Origin: CAYSCS01 sp964429695
Lineage (GTDB): Bacteria > Acidobacteriota > Aminicenantia > Aminicenantales > Aminicenantaceae
Length of the DNA: 44,321 nucleotides
Assembly (NCBI GenBank): GCA_964429695.1
Contig: CAYSCS010000069.1
Span: 1-44,321 of the forward strand
Direction: 5' to 3'
The notes under the pieces are model-generated. The model saw nothing but the letters and a program-made list of their open reading frames with translations, searched no databases and had not been told where the DNA came from. How positions within the stretch are numbered: the first letter of the stretch is position 1; the number at the start of each line of letters is the position of its first letter. Positions 25,053 through 33,489 of the stretch are shown piece by piece. The translations under genes were made by a program, and so were the position numbers.

Positions 25053-26477
25053 CTATAAGTCATAATAAAGGTCGTATTCATAAGGATGAGGCCTCTTTTT
25101 GAGAGGCTCAATTTCCAGGCTCTCTTTTACTTTTATCCAGGAATTTATCAATTTCTCTGGGCAGACATTTTCCTTTGTTAAAAAATCATGGTCTTTTTCA
25201 AGCGAAATGAGCGCCTCCTCGAAGGAGTTTGGCGCACGGGGAAGGTTATATTTTTCTCTTACTTCCTGGAGATTAAAATTCTCTTCAAAAGGTCCAAACC
25301 CTTTCTCAACGGGGTCAATTTTCTTCTCAATCCCATCTAGACCTGCCATGAGCATGGCTACAAGGGAAAGATAGGGATTGCCGGTTGCATCAGGAATTCT
25401 AAATTCAATCCTTGCTTCCCTTTCATTTATGGCATAGGCAGGAATTCTGATGGCAGCGGTTCGATTGGCAACCGAAAAGAAGATGTAATTAGGAGCAGCA
25501 CGATAACCCCCAAGTCGACGATAGGAATTTGTACTGCCGTTGGTAAGGGCAATCACAGCCCTGACATGAGAAAGAATTCCTCCTAGGTAGGAAAGGCCAA
25601 TCTTATTCAAGCCTCCATACCCCTCAGGGTCATAAAAAAGAGACCTTTTCCCATCTGTTAGGTACTGGTGATAATGCATCCCATTTGTTGACTCAGAAAA
25701 AAGAGGCATGGGCATGAAGGTAGCCGTCTTTCCATATCTTACGGCAGTATTCTTGATTACGTATTTGAGTTTAAAAATATTATCAGCGGTTTGGACTAAA
25801 GGAGTAAAATAGGTTTCTATCTCCATCTGGCCTGGTGAACCTGATTCATGATGATGATATTTCACCGCTACCCCAACTTCCTCCAGGTGCTCGACAATCC
25901 TTGTTCGCAGATTGGAGAAGGTATCGCGGGGCAAATCAGCCTGAGAGCCCTTGGTGTAAGGAAGATTATAGCCCTTACCACCTTCTTTACTCGCATTCCA
26001 GTAAGACTCCGAGGAATTAACCCAGTAGCTTGCTCCTTGAATATCCGTCCCATAACGAACCTCATCAAACAAATAAAACTCCACTTCAGGTCCCCAGAGG
26101 CTGTATCCTCCAAGATTGCTCTTTTCGAGGTATTTTTCCGCTTTCTTCGCCACATAGCGGGGGTCGAGTTCAAAGGGACTTCCATCCGGGTTAAGGATAT
26201 CGCAGATGAAACAAAGGGTTGGCACTTCTGCAAAAGGGTCGAGGAAACCTGTTGTTGGGTCGGGCTTAATCAGCATATCTCCGCACTCCATGGTCTTGAA
26301 GCCTGGGAAGGAGGTCAGGCTGGTTCCTGTGCCTTCTTCAAAAATTCTCTCCTCGTTATGACCACAGCGGTAAACCATGTGGCGCCAGCGCCCGACCAAA
26401 TCTGCTGTCTTGAGGTCCATCATGGGGATTTTCCTATCTTTTATAAACCTCAGCGCTTCTTCTATATCTTTAAACAT
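25053..26477 (-). CDS. Glutamine synthetase-fold ligase with altered ammonium site
   Basis: 474 residues, the length of class I GS. Catalytic landmarks are present: LWGPEVEFYLFDE (glutamate and metal site), SPGQMEIETYF, NGMHYHQYL (His of the HxH), NSYRRL, NRTAAIRIP, RIEFRIPDATGNPYLSL, and the end PHPYEYDLYYDL. Two residues known to build the ammonium pocket in canonical GS are changed. The flap VPGYEAP (E. coli Glu327) reads GGYRAAP, so Glu becomes Ala. The FDGSSIxGF loop (Asp50) reads TSLTSFPGF, with no Asp. The product may therefore be a gamma-glutamyl amide other than glutamine. It starts one base after the M20 gene, with Shine-Dalgarno GGGAGG. ATP:glutamate ligase chemistry is likely; the amine is unknown. 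Confidence 0.88.
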   Translation of the reverse strand: MFKDIEEALRFIKDRKIPMMDLKTADLVGRWRHMVYRCGHNEERIFEEGTGTSLTSFPGFKTMECGDMLIKPDPTTGFLDPFAEVPTLCFICDILNPDGSPFELDPRYVAKKAEKYLEKSNLGGYSLWGPEVEFYLFDEVRYGTDIQGASYWVNSSESYWNASKEGGKGYNLPYTKGSQADLPRDTFSNLRTRIVEHLEEVGVAVKYHHHESGSPGQMEIETYFTPLVQTADNIFKLKYVIKNTAVRYGKTATFMPMPLFSESTNGMHYHQYLTDGKRSLFYDPEGYGGLNKIGLSYLGGILSHVRAVIALTNGSTNSYRRLGGYRAAPNYIFFSVANRTAAIRIPAYAINEREARIEFRIPDATGNPYLSLVAMLMAGLDGIEKKIDPVEKGFGPFEENFNLQEVREKYNLPRAPNSFEEALISLEKDHDFLTKENVCPEKLINSWIKVKESLEIEPLKKRPHPYEYDLYYDL

Positions 26478-26478
26478 T

Positions 26479-27612
26479 TCACCCTCCCTGACTGAGGTAA
26501 GAAAAGACTATGTTTTTAACCAGTTCAGAACAGATTATAAAATCCTCCACGGTTATAAACTCATCGACTAAATGCATCTGGTCGCGGTTTCCGGCACCCA
26601 TACAAAAAGAAGGAATCCCACCCACATTCTTAAAAATGGAGGCATCGATTCGCCCCCCAGCAAATCTATTTTTGCTCTGATAGCCAAGTTTCTGTGACTC
26701 TTTATGAATAATTTTTGCCAGAATATCATCCGGGTTTTCTATATAGCCAGGTGCACTGTATGTCTTCTTCAGGGAGAAATCTTGTCCACAAACTTCTCTG
26801 CAAGTCTCGGCTACTTGTTCATGGATTTTTTTGTCTCCAGGAGCAGTCCGACAATGAATCATCACTTCACACCTGTCAGGGACGAGGAAACGGTCTGCTC
26901 CACCCTGAATCCTGAGTGGCATACAAATTGTTTTAATTTCCTCTTCCGCTGTTAAAACCTTATGATAATCGAGGCTTTCGAGCCTTGAGATTATCTCCGC
27001 TGCCCTTAAAATGGCGTTTATCCCTCGCTCGGGATAGCCTGTATGGGAAGCCTTTCCTCGAATCTCAAGGAGCATGTTTTCTATTCCCCGGCAACCATAG
27101 ATTACATTTATCCTTTTCTCCACTACATCAGTCTGAGGTTCAAGCACAAGAGCCCTTTCTGCTTTCAAAAACTTGCAAAGAAGGAAACTTCCTTTTGACT
27201 CAAGTTCCACCCCGTATTCTTCGCCAGTGGTGAAAGTAAAAATAAGCCTTCCTTTGATTTCTTTTTCCTGGAGAAGATGAGCAATTTCAAGCATCAAAGC
27301 GATGTTTCCCTTGTCATCGCTCGCTCCTCTCCCATAAATCCTCCCTCCCTCCATCTCTGCCGCGAAAGGATTGTGTTTCCATTCTCCTTCCACGTCCACT
27401 GTATCAAGATGGGAGTTAAGAAGAAGAGATTTTTCTCCTTCCCCTACTTCCAGATACACATTGTTCTCCACTCGCAAGGGACAATAGCCCATCTCCTTCA
27501 ACTCTTTCCAGATGTAGTTTGAAATTTTCTCTTCTTTTCCGGTTACGCTCGGGATTCGAATGAGCTCTTTGAGCCAGTTTATTAGTCTCTCTCTGTTTAC
27601 TTCCATATTCAT
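26479..27612 (-). CDS. M20 family metallopeptidase/deacylase (ArgE/DapE/ACY1 type)
   Basis: 377 residues, cytosolic dizinc hydrolase. Metal and catalytic residues are visible: His68 and Asp70 in LNSHLDTVD, Asp99 in YGRGASDDKG, Glu131-Glu132 in TTGEEYG, a further metal Glu in LVLEPQTD, and His of ASHTGYPERG in the dimerisation lid. The family covers N-acetylornithine deacetylase, succinyl-DAP desuccinylase and dipeptidases, and the sequence does not settle which. It sits between the aminotransferase (6 bases upstream) and the GS-like ligase (1 base downstream), so it may release an amino acid from an N-acyl or gamma-glutamyl intermediate. No strong Shine-Dalgarno; coupling is likely. Confidence 0.88.
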   Translation of the reverse strand: MNMEVNRERLINWLKELIRIPSVTGKEEKISNYIWKELKEMGYCPLRVENNVYLEVGEGEKSLLLNSHLDTVDVEGEWKHNPFAAEMEGGRIYGRGASDDKGNIALMLEIAHLLQEKEIKGRLIFTFTTGEEYGVELESKGSFLLCKFLKAERALVLEPQTDVVEKRINVIYGCRGIENMLLEIRGKASHTGYPERGINAILRAAEIISRLESLDYHKVLTAEEEIKTICMPLRIQGGADRFLVPDRCEVMIHCRTAPGDKKIHEQVAETCREVCGQDFSLKKTYSAPGYIENPDDILAKIIHKESQKLGYQSKNRFAGGRIDASIFKNVGGIPSFCMGAGNRDQMHLVDEFITVEDFIICSELVKNIVFSYLSQGG

Positions 27613-27618
27613 TATTCA

Positions 27619-28989
27619 TTAACTGGAGATGAAATTCTTGATGTGCTCAATGGCAAGCTCAATCCGCTCTGGGGGAGTAAAACCATAACAAAAACGAATA
27701 TAGGCGACATCAGGATGAGTGGGTTCCGGGTTATAAACCTCGATGCCTGAGTTCTTCTTTCTGACCCTGAATTCAAAAACAGTCCCGGAAATTGTGCTCA
27801 CCCTACCTTTCTCCACAAGCTGGAGGGCGAACTGGTCTATATCCCCAAATCTCTTTATTAATTCCTGAGGCACATGAATGACGGCATAGATTGCTCCTCC
27901 CGGAGGCTTTATCTCCCAACCCAGCTCCTTTCTCACCTTCTCCACAAGAAGGTCTCTCCTTTTCTTTATTTCTATCATCAGCTTCTGATGATAACTGCTT
28001 ATTTTGTGAGGCTCTTTCTCATAGAGCGCGAAATGAGAAATTAGCGCTCTCTGGGGGCTTACAGAGGGACAACCGCTATGAGAGCGATTATAAAAATAGA
28101 CAAAACGCGCAGCTCTCGGGTCAAAGCTTGAAATGTATCCTAGACGCTCACCGGGAATCTGGAGAGTCTTGGAAAATGTGCCACAGACAACGGTTTTCCG
28201 CATCACTTCGGGAGAAAATGACTGAGCATCTCTCCCTTCAAAGACCATCCTGTGATAGGCAACATCGAGGATGAGAGGGACACCAAGCTCATTGATGATG
28301 GTTTCGAGTTTATATTGTTCGGCAGGATTGGTAATCACTGCTCCATCGGGATTGTTGATCAGGGTATAAAGGAAAGCGGCTATTTTCCCCTTCACAGGCT
28401 GGCAGAGTTTGAGAATTTGCTCCGGCTCAGCCACCTTCCCTTCCTCATCGATGAGCGGCACAGGCCAGATCATTCCTCCATGCATATCGACGATTAAATT
28501 ATGATTCTGCCAGGTCCTCTGATTAGTGACGATTATTTTTTTGTCCTCTGTCAAAAACATCGATACCGCTGCACCCAGGGCTCCTGTACCACCATGCGTA
28601 ACTGCAACATATTTGTGGATACTCTCCTCTCTGTATTTTTCGAAATCTACATTCTGAGCTATTGCTTCATCCCGCAATTGCTCGAGGACCATACCTTGCA
28701 GCAAATCCGGAAGCTCATGCTTGAAAATGAGCTTTTTGAGCCTGTTATCTCCATCGGGAACTGTATAGCCTATTCTCCCTTCGTTAAGAGCCGTGGATGC
28801 GGTCTTCTCCAGCCCTTCCTTATATCCTGGAGGGAAAAGTCCCGGAATACAGAGTTCTCCTATGTCGGCGCGCACAAAATCAGGGTCCTCGGCTGATAGG
28901 AGGCGTGCTTTCCCGGCTATAAGAGTTATAGTTGACTTCTTGGAAAGAGTTTTAATGGCTGACTCAGAAAGCCTAAGCTCCTCGCTCAT
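27619..28989 (-). CDS. PLP-dependent class I/II aminotransferase
   Basis: 456 residues, fold-type I. The cofactor site is complete: GGTGALG (about 133-139, phosphate binding), NNPDGAVI (about 212-219, the NPxG turn), Asp242 and Tyr245 in LILDVAYHRMV, the Schiff-base Lys274 in GTFSKTLQIPGERLGY, and an Arg in VAYIRFCYGF near the C-terminus for the substrate carboxylate. The substrate is not readable. It is the first gene of the aminotransferase-M20-GS-like operon, with a good Shine-Dalgarno (GAGGAG) before the ATG. It may supply or consume the amine or keto acid handled by the two downstream enzymes. Confidence 0.9.
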   Translation of the reverse strand: MSEELRLSESAIKTLSKKSTITLIAGKARLLSAEDPDFVRADIGELCIPGLFPPGYKEGLEKTASTALNEGRIGYTVPDGDNRLKKLIFKHELPDLLQGMVLEQLRDEAIAQNVDFEKYREESIHKYVAVTHGGTGALGAAVSMFLTEDKKIIVTNQRTWQNHNLIVDMHGGMIWPVPLIDEEGKVAEPEQILKLCQPVKGKIAAFLYTLINNPDGAVITNPAEQYKLETIINELGVPLILDVAYHRMVFEGRDAQSFSPEVMRKTVVCGTFSKTLQIPGERLGYISSFDPRAARFVYFYNRSHSGCPSVSPQRALISHFALYEKEPHKISSYHQKLMIEIKKRRDLLVEKVRKELGWEIKPPGGAIYAVIHVPQELIKRFGDIDQFALQLVEKGRVSTISGTVFEFRVRKKNSGIEVYNPEPTHPDVAYIRFCYGFTPPERIELAIEHIKNFISS

Positions 28990-29341
28990 CTTTTATCTCC
29001 TCTTTAAAAATCAAGTTTATCTCTTCCCTAATCCCTAAACTTTTACCAGAGTATTTATCTCCAGTCAAACAAAAAATAAGATTTATCTCCAGATTTGTTG
29101 ATAAATCTTTTAATCTTTGAAGGAGTAATTGAATGAAATCATGAAGGAAACCGCGGGAATAAGTGCCGCAACATTAAGAGGAGAATGTATGATAGATTCT
29201 TTTGTGCTCCTCTTAATCATAACCCTCAAAATTAAGAGAATATACGTATTTCTTTTCCTTTTTCCTTTGAGTTTTTACCAACTAATCAGGAGAAGAGCCA
29301 AAACTAAAAATCTCTTTTCCAAGGCGAAGATAATTTCTCTT
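28990..29341. other. Intergenic region with an 11-base perfect inverted repeat
   Basis: 352 bases upstream of the aminotransferase operon, AT-rich. ATTAAGAGGAG at 29173-29183 is mirrored by CTCCTCTTAAT at 29207-29217 (11 bp perfect arms, 23-base loop). There is no U-run next to it on either strand, so a classic terminator is unlikely; an operator or relic is possible. An open plus-strand frame across the region has no Shine-Dalgarno and runs into the antisense of the next gene, so it is not called. Confidence 0.4.
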
Positions 29342-30772
29342 TTAGCCATCCTTTATTTTCTGGAGAATCATCTTGAACTCAGGCTCCTCCCTGAAAGAAG
29401 TGAAAGCTTCTTCATTCTCGATTATTTCTGCATCCTGAAAACCTTTTTCTACGGCCCGCCTCAAAGTCCGGAGAAAGCCTTTTTTATCTCCCGTAAGAGC
29501 AGAAGCGCAGGCGAGCTTATAGAGCACCAAAGGTTCCTCAAGCGAAGCTGCAGCAGCTATCCTCAAGAAAACTAAAGCCCTCTGGGGTTCATTCCTTTGA
29601 AGAGCACCACTTGCCTCTCGAAAGGAATCCTTGAATATTCTTCCTAATTTCCTGGAGGCAAATGAAACCTCAAGAAAATCCTTTTTCGTTTTAGTTTCTC
29701 TGAGAAGCCCATCAACACCAAGCGCCATAACCGCCTTCCTTCTCTCTAGAGGATTTTCAAAGACTTCAATGAGTCTTTTCCATTTCCCCTCCCATCCAAC
29801 AAGAAAACCCTTCTCATTTTTCTTTAGAATTTTTTCTTTCCCGAGATACGATTGATAGAGAGGGGACTTTTTAAGACCCTCAAGCTCCTCTTTGAGATAA
29901 GAGACATCAATCAATCCTTCAAAATCAGAAATCATTGCCTCCACCATCTTAACTGCGCTAGGAACATCTTTTGAATCTTCTTTGAGCCTAGCTTTTTCCC
30001 TAAGCTTCTGAATTTGAGAGTTGAGAAAGTCTTCGTCAACCTTGATTTTCCCTCTCTTCATGGCCTGAATCTCAAGCCATTCAACAGCTTCGGTGAGGAC
30101 TTGGGGAGGAGGCCAGCGAGGTTCTCCTTCAATCATTTTCAAGCGATGGGAGACTCCCAATGAGCCTAATTGCTCATCCAGCTCGCTTAATTCTGCAGAG
30201 CTTATATCTTTAGGGGCTATTATTCCATAGAAAGCCTCTGACCCTAAATTCTTGATTTCTAACCACTCTGGAAGCCCCCCGCTACAGGCAATGATTCCGG
30301 CCACAGGTCTTCTCAGCATATATGAAAATCCAGTGGAGACACCTACCCCCCAGGAAAAGCCGGCTGTATAAATTCTCCTCGCATCGATTCTGAAACGAAG
30401 GTTAGTGTCAATCCAGATAGACTTGAGCGACTGAAAATTAAGCTTCCATGAATCTGCCCTTGAATCATTCGACCCGATGACGATGTACCCATATTTCTCC
30501 GCTGCTTCACGGAAGAGCTCGACAGGCACAACTCCCCTTCCCCACGGATCAAAAGCATAAATAACTGGCCATTCCCTCTCAAATGAATATGGGGAGGGAA
30601 GATAGAGAGAATAGCTCTTCCCTTTTTCTCTGAGGCACTCAAGATGAGGGATAACTTTCCCTCTCTCTAATTCCTCCTCTTTTTTAGGTGTTTCAGCCTG
30701 AAGAGCGAAAAATTTAAGAATTAACAGGAAAAAACAAAGAGAAAAAAGAAATGAAGCCTTCCTCTCTTTCAT
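29342..30772 (-). CDS. Exported alpha/beta hydrolase (esterase-like) with helical C-terminal repeats
   Basis: 476 residues. A signal peptide (MKERKASFLFSLCFFLLILK, cleavage near LQA-ET) is followed by an alpha/beta-hydrolase domain. VIYAFDPWGRG lies before the nucleophile elbow, and YTAGFSWGVG carries Ser140 in GxSxG context, as in esterase-D and PHB-depolymerase-like proteins. The histidine partner is not obvious: the segment after LKMIEGEPRW has PPPQ where many relatives have His. From about 250 the protein is helical, with a TPR-like stretch (ALVFLRIAAAASLEEPLVLYKLACASALTG). It could be a periplasmic esterase or peptidase-like enzyme. The loss of the usual His leaves activity uncertain. 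Confidence 0.72.
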   Translation of the reverse strand: MKERKASFLFSLCFFLLILKFFALQAETPKKEEELERGKVIPHLECLREKGKSYSLYLPSPYSFEREWPVIYAFDPWGRGVVPVELFREAAEKYGYIVIGSNDSRADSWKLNFQSLKSIWIDTNLRFRIDARRIYTAGFSWGVGVSTGFSYMLRRPVAGIIACSGGLPEWLEIKNLGSEAFYGIIAPKDISSAELSELDEQLGSLGVSHRLKMIEGEPRWPPPQVLTEAVEWLEIQAMKRGKIKVDEDFLNSQIQKLREKARLKEDSKDVPSAVKMVEAMISDFEGLIDVSYLKEELEGLKKSPLYQSYLGKEKILKKNEKGFLVGWEGKWKRLIEVFENPLERRKAVMALGVDGLLRETKTKKDFLEVSFASRKLGRIFKDSFREASGALQRNEPQRALVFLRIAAAASLEEPLVLYKLACASALTGDKKGFLRTLRRAVEKGFQDAEIIENEEAFTSFREEPEFKMILQKIKDG

Positions 30773-30808
30773 CTTTTCATCTTCCAGAAAATCAAGGGCT
30801 GTGGCTTA

Positions 30809-31699
30809 TTAGACAAACTCACCTCTAGCGACGAGAATCACCCTCCCTCCTACAGAAACATCTATCCCTTCATCCTTCTCCTCTGCCTTGAGAAAAAGAA
30901 GAGAGGGTCTTCCTATCTCATAGCCTTGTTCCACCCTCACCTCCACCTTGGGCTTTCGAAAATACCTGTATCTCACAAGATAAGCAGCCAGACACCCATT
31001 GGCACTTCCAGTGGCAGGGTCTTCTGGCACGCCCTCATATTCCACAAAAACCCTTACATTGAGGTCGTTTTCCTTGTGGTATGTCTCTGGAGAAAAGACT
31101 AACATGTCCTTTGCCTCTGTATTCTTAATCAACTCCATAAATTCTTTCCTCAAAATTTTCACCCTTTTTACACTCCTCAGGCTTCTCAGGGGTACGATGA
31201 TGAAGGGAAGACCGGTGGAGACTTCCTGGATGGGGAATCTATCATCTATATCTTCGAGCTCGAGGCTCAGGATATGCGCTATTTTCCCTGGTTCAAAACA
31301 GCGTCCAAAAACAGGCTGTTTCTGTTTCATCCACAGAAACTCTACTTCCTCTTTTCTATAACTCAAGGTTACCGGAATTTTCCCCACTCTGAGATTAAGA
31401 TAGATGGTTTCGTTCTTTTTTTTCTTTATTTCTTGCTGAATGATGAACGCAGTACCCAGGGTTGGATGTCCGGCAAAAGGGATTTCGGTCTCTGGAGTGA
31501 AAATACGCACATCATACCCGCCATCTCTTTCCTCTTCGCAGAGGATGAAGCTTGACTCTGAAAAGTTCATTTCTCTGGCAAACTTCTGCATTTCTCTCTC
31601 TGAGAGATCTTCTGAATCTCTGAAAACGGCAAGTTGGTTTCCCGCATATTTCTCCTCTGCAAAGACATCAACTATGTAGAATCTTCTTCTTTTCTTCAA
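30809..31699 (-). CDS. PhzF family isomerase-like protein
   Basis: 296 residues, family length. It begins with the PhzF opening FYIVDVFAEEKYAGNQLAVF. Glu48 in MNFSESSFI is the catalytic acid, and TPETEIPFAGHPTLGTA and EDPATGSANGCLAAYLV are the two signature segments of the twin-barrel DapF-like fold. PhzF proteins isomerise small amides or hydroxy acids; most bacterial members are uncharacterised. It starts at a TTG (31699), supported by GGAGGG about 5 bases upstream. It runs in the same direction as the alpha/beta hydrolase downstream, 36 bases apart, so they may be co-transcribed. Confidence 0.93.
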   Translation of the reverse strand: MKKRRRFYIVDVFAEEKYAGNQLAVFRDSEDLSEREMQKFAREMNFSESSFILCEEERDGGYDVRIFTPETEIPFAGHPTLGTAFIIQQEIKKKKNETIYLNLRVGKIPVTLSYRKEEVEFLWMKQKQPVFGRCFEPGKIAHILSLELEDIDDRFPIQEVSTGLPFIIVPLRSLRSVKRVKILRKEFMELIKNTEAKDMLVFSPETYHKENDLNVRVFVEYEGVPEDPATGSANGCLAAYLVRYRYFRKPKVEVRVEQGYEIGRPSLLFLKAEEKDEGIDVSVGGRVILVARGEFV

Positions 31700-32071
31700 T
31701 TCCCTCCTCCCTATCTTATTAAGCTAATTCAAATTACTTCCTTCTTTTTAAAAGAGTAAGGCAGATAATCACCATAAACTAAAGAAATCAACGGCAAGAC
31801 ATTTTAACACCCCTCTAAGAAAAGGATAAATGATTTTTTTTCTCCATCCCTACTGGAAAATATGGCAGAAATCTTATACCATACCTAAGAACCAACAATC
31901 AATTTAAAAGAGAAAGAGTGGAGTCCCAATCCTCAGATTAGGAAAGGAAGAGAAAGCGAGTTAGCTTAGGAGATAAAAAGAAATTAATCATAGATTTCTA
32001 AAAAAGAGTACTTCAGGAAGAGGAAATAAGACATCTTTTTAAGGGAAAAATAATCTTTTGCTTTCAAATTT
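31700..32071. other. Intergenic region between divergent PhzF and Nudix genes
   Basis: 372 AT-rich bases with stops in all frames. It must contain the promoters of the two divergent genes, but no clear -35/-10 pair was identified, and no RNA gene was recognised. Confidence 0.35.
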
Positions 32072-32719
32072 ATGAAAATAATAAATTTTATCCACCATCT
32101 TAAGAAAGACTTGGAAGGTGAAAAGCCGGGGGTAAAGGCACAGTTGAAGATGATCACACGGCCTCGTCCGGGACATCGACCCTTCGAGGAAGCGGAAGGC
32201 AAGTCACTGAAAGCGGGGGTCCTGGTCCTCATTTATCCCTGGAAAAATAGACTTCATCTGGTGCTCACCAGACGCACAGAAAGGATGAGTTTCCATCAGG
32301 CTCAAATCTCGTTTCCCGGAGGTCGAAAGGAAAAAGCAGAGAGCATCGAGCAAGCTGCTCTCAGAGAGGCAAATGAAGAACTCAACATCTCTCCTGAATC
32401 ATTGACAATACTCGGAAAATTAACCCCACTCTACATCCCTGCAAGTAACCACTGTATCTATCCCATCGTGGCTTTTACAAAAAAAAGGCCAAAATTCAGA
32501 CCATCCCCGCAAGAAGTCGCTGAAGTCATAGAGATTCCTCTTGATCACCTCCTCGATTCTAAAAACAGAAAAGAAGAAATCTGGAAGATTAAGGATATGG
32601 AGGTAGTAGTTCCCTTTTATTCTTTTGAGGAGCATAAAATTTGGGGAGCCACGGCCATGGTAATTTCGGAGTTGATTGAACTTTTGGAAAAGAATAAGAT
32701 TTTTTTAGTTTCCAAATGA
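32072..32719 (+). CDS. Nudix hydrolase, CoA pyrophosphatase-like
   Basis: 215 residues, cytosolic. The upstream segment LTRRTERMSFHQAQISFPGG matches the LTxRSxxLxxHxGQxxFPGG pattern that marks CoA/acyl-CoA diphosphatases (NudL/YeaB, UPF0035). The Nudix box runs from the FPGG glycines: GGRKEKAESIEQAAL then REANEELNI, i.e. Gx5Ex7REUxEExxU with Asn in place of the penultimate Gly. The rest fits the family length of about 200. Likely hydrolyses CoA or its derivatives to phosphopantetheine and 3',5'-ADP. No strong Shine-Dalgarno is seen before the ATG, so the start is less certain than the family. Confidence 0.87.
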   Translation: MKIINFIHHLKKDLEGEKPGVKAQLKMITRPRPGHRPFEEAEGKSLKAGVLVLIYPWKNRLHLVLTRRTERMSFHQAQISFPGGRKEKAESIEQAALREANEELNISPESLTILGKLTPLYIPASNHCIYPIVAFTKKRPKFRPSPQEVAEVIEIPLDHLLDSKNRKEEIWKIKDMEVVVPFYSFEEHKIWGATAMVISELIELLEKNKIFLVSK

Positions 32720-33152
32720 AAAAAATCGATAGATGTAGATTAAACCCAAATTAAATCTAATCAATATGGAAAGGGAAAAATATAAAGATAGAGGATTCAA
32801 TTCCCTAGAAAACTTGGAAAATTGCTTTTGGGCAAAAATATAAAAAAAGATTTCAGAAAAACTCTCGCTCCATAAATAATTTATTAGGTATTTTTGTTAG
32901 TGTAACATTTTTTGTGTGAAATTGGAGATAGCCAAAGAAAGAAAGTATTTCAACCCGAACTGGGTACTTTTGTAAATTTTTAATGTCCGGTTTTGCGTTC
33001 CCAAATGTTCGGTCTCATGTTACGCATCACGCGGCCTTGACGACTATCTTGAATTTCGCACATTTTTCCGGCTGACTTATGACCTTTTCGGTTCCGCATT
33101 CCAGGCGACGCTCATCCTCTTTTTTTTCGATTGATCATTCTCCCTTCCCCTA
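32720..33152. other. Intergenic region at the left edge of the atypical segment
   Basis: The first 200 bases are AT-rich like the rest of the window. From about 32950 the composition shifts toward mixed GC (for example GTTACGCATCACGCGGCC), which I take as the approximate left boundary of the atypical 33-39 kb segment. No gene, terminal repeat or RNA was recognised. Confidence 0.35.
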
Positions 33153-33485
33153 TTATTCATTCACGTTATTTCCGGGTTGAGCAGCCGCATTCTTTTTTTT
33201 CTGGGTTTGAATTGCATCCTTTTCCCATTCCATGTACAAAAAATAAACGATAGTTTGATCGTTCTCGGGATAGCATTCCTGCCCTGACTGCATCAGAGGC
33301 TTATTCCCCTTTAGAGAGTGCTCTTTCTGGCCTTTCTCATAAACAAGGAGGGATGTAGATCTTCTCGGAAATGATGGGTCGTTTGGCCAAAGATAGGTGT
33401 CGGTGATGGCAATTGGCCTAACTTGACCCTCATCACCGAACCGAACTAAAACCAGCCGAGAAAGGTTATGGCTTGGATCAAGCAC
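33153..33485 (-). CDS. Possible gene fragment, unknown (110 residues)
   Basis: Open frame from a GTG at 33485. The middle reads like a genuine protein (LVLVRFGDEG, RPIAITDTYLWPNDPSFPRR), but there is no Shine-Dalgarno, an in-frame stop lies just upstream, and no family is recognised. It may be the C-terminal piece of a gene truncated when the neighbouring FG-GAP-like gene decayed. The tail is Gln/Lys/Asn-rich. Weak call. Confidence 0.3.
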   Translation of the reverse strand: MLDPSHNLSRLVLVRFGDEGQVRPIAITDTYLWPNDPSFPRRSTSLLVYEKGQKEHSLKGNKPLMQSGQECYPENDQTIVYFLYMEWEKDAIQTQKKKNAAAQPGNNVNE

Positions 33486-33489
33486 AGTT

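Noticed and set aside
29129..29575. 148-residue plus-strand ORF
   Set aside because: No ribosome site, and it overlaps the C-terminal end of the alpha/beta hydrolase gene on the other strand; the hydrophobic stretch is chance AT-rich coding.
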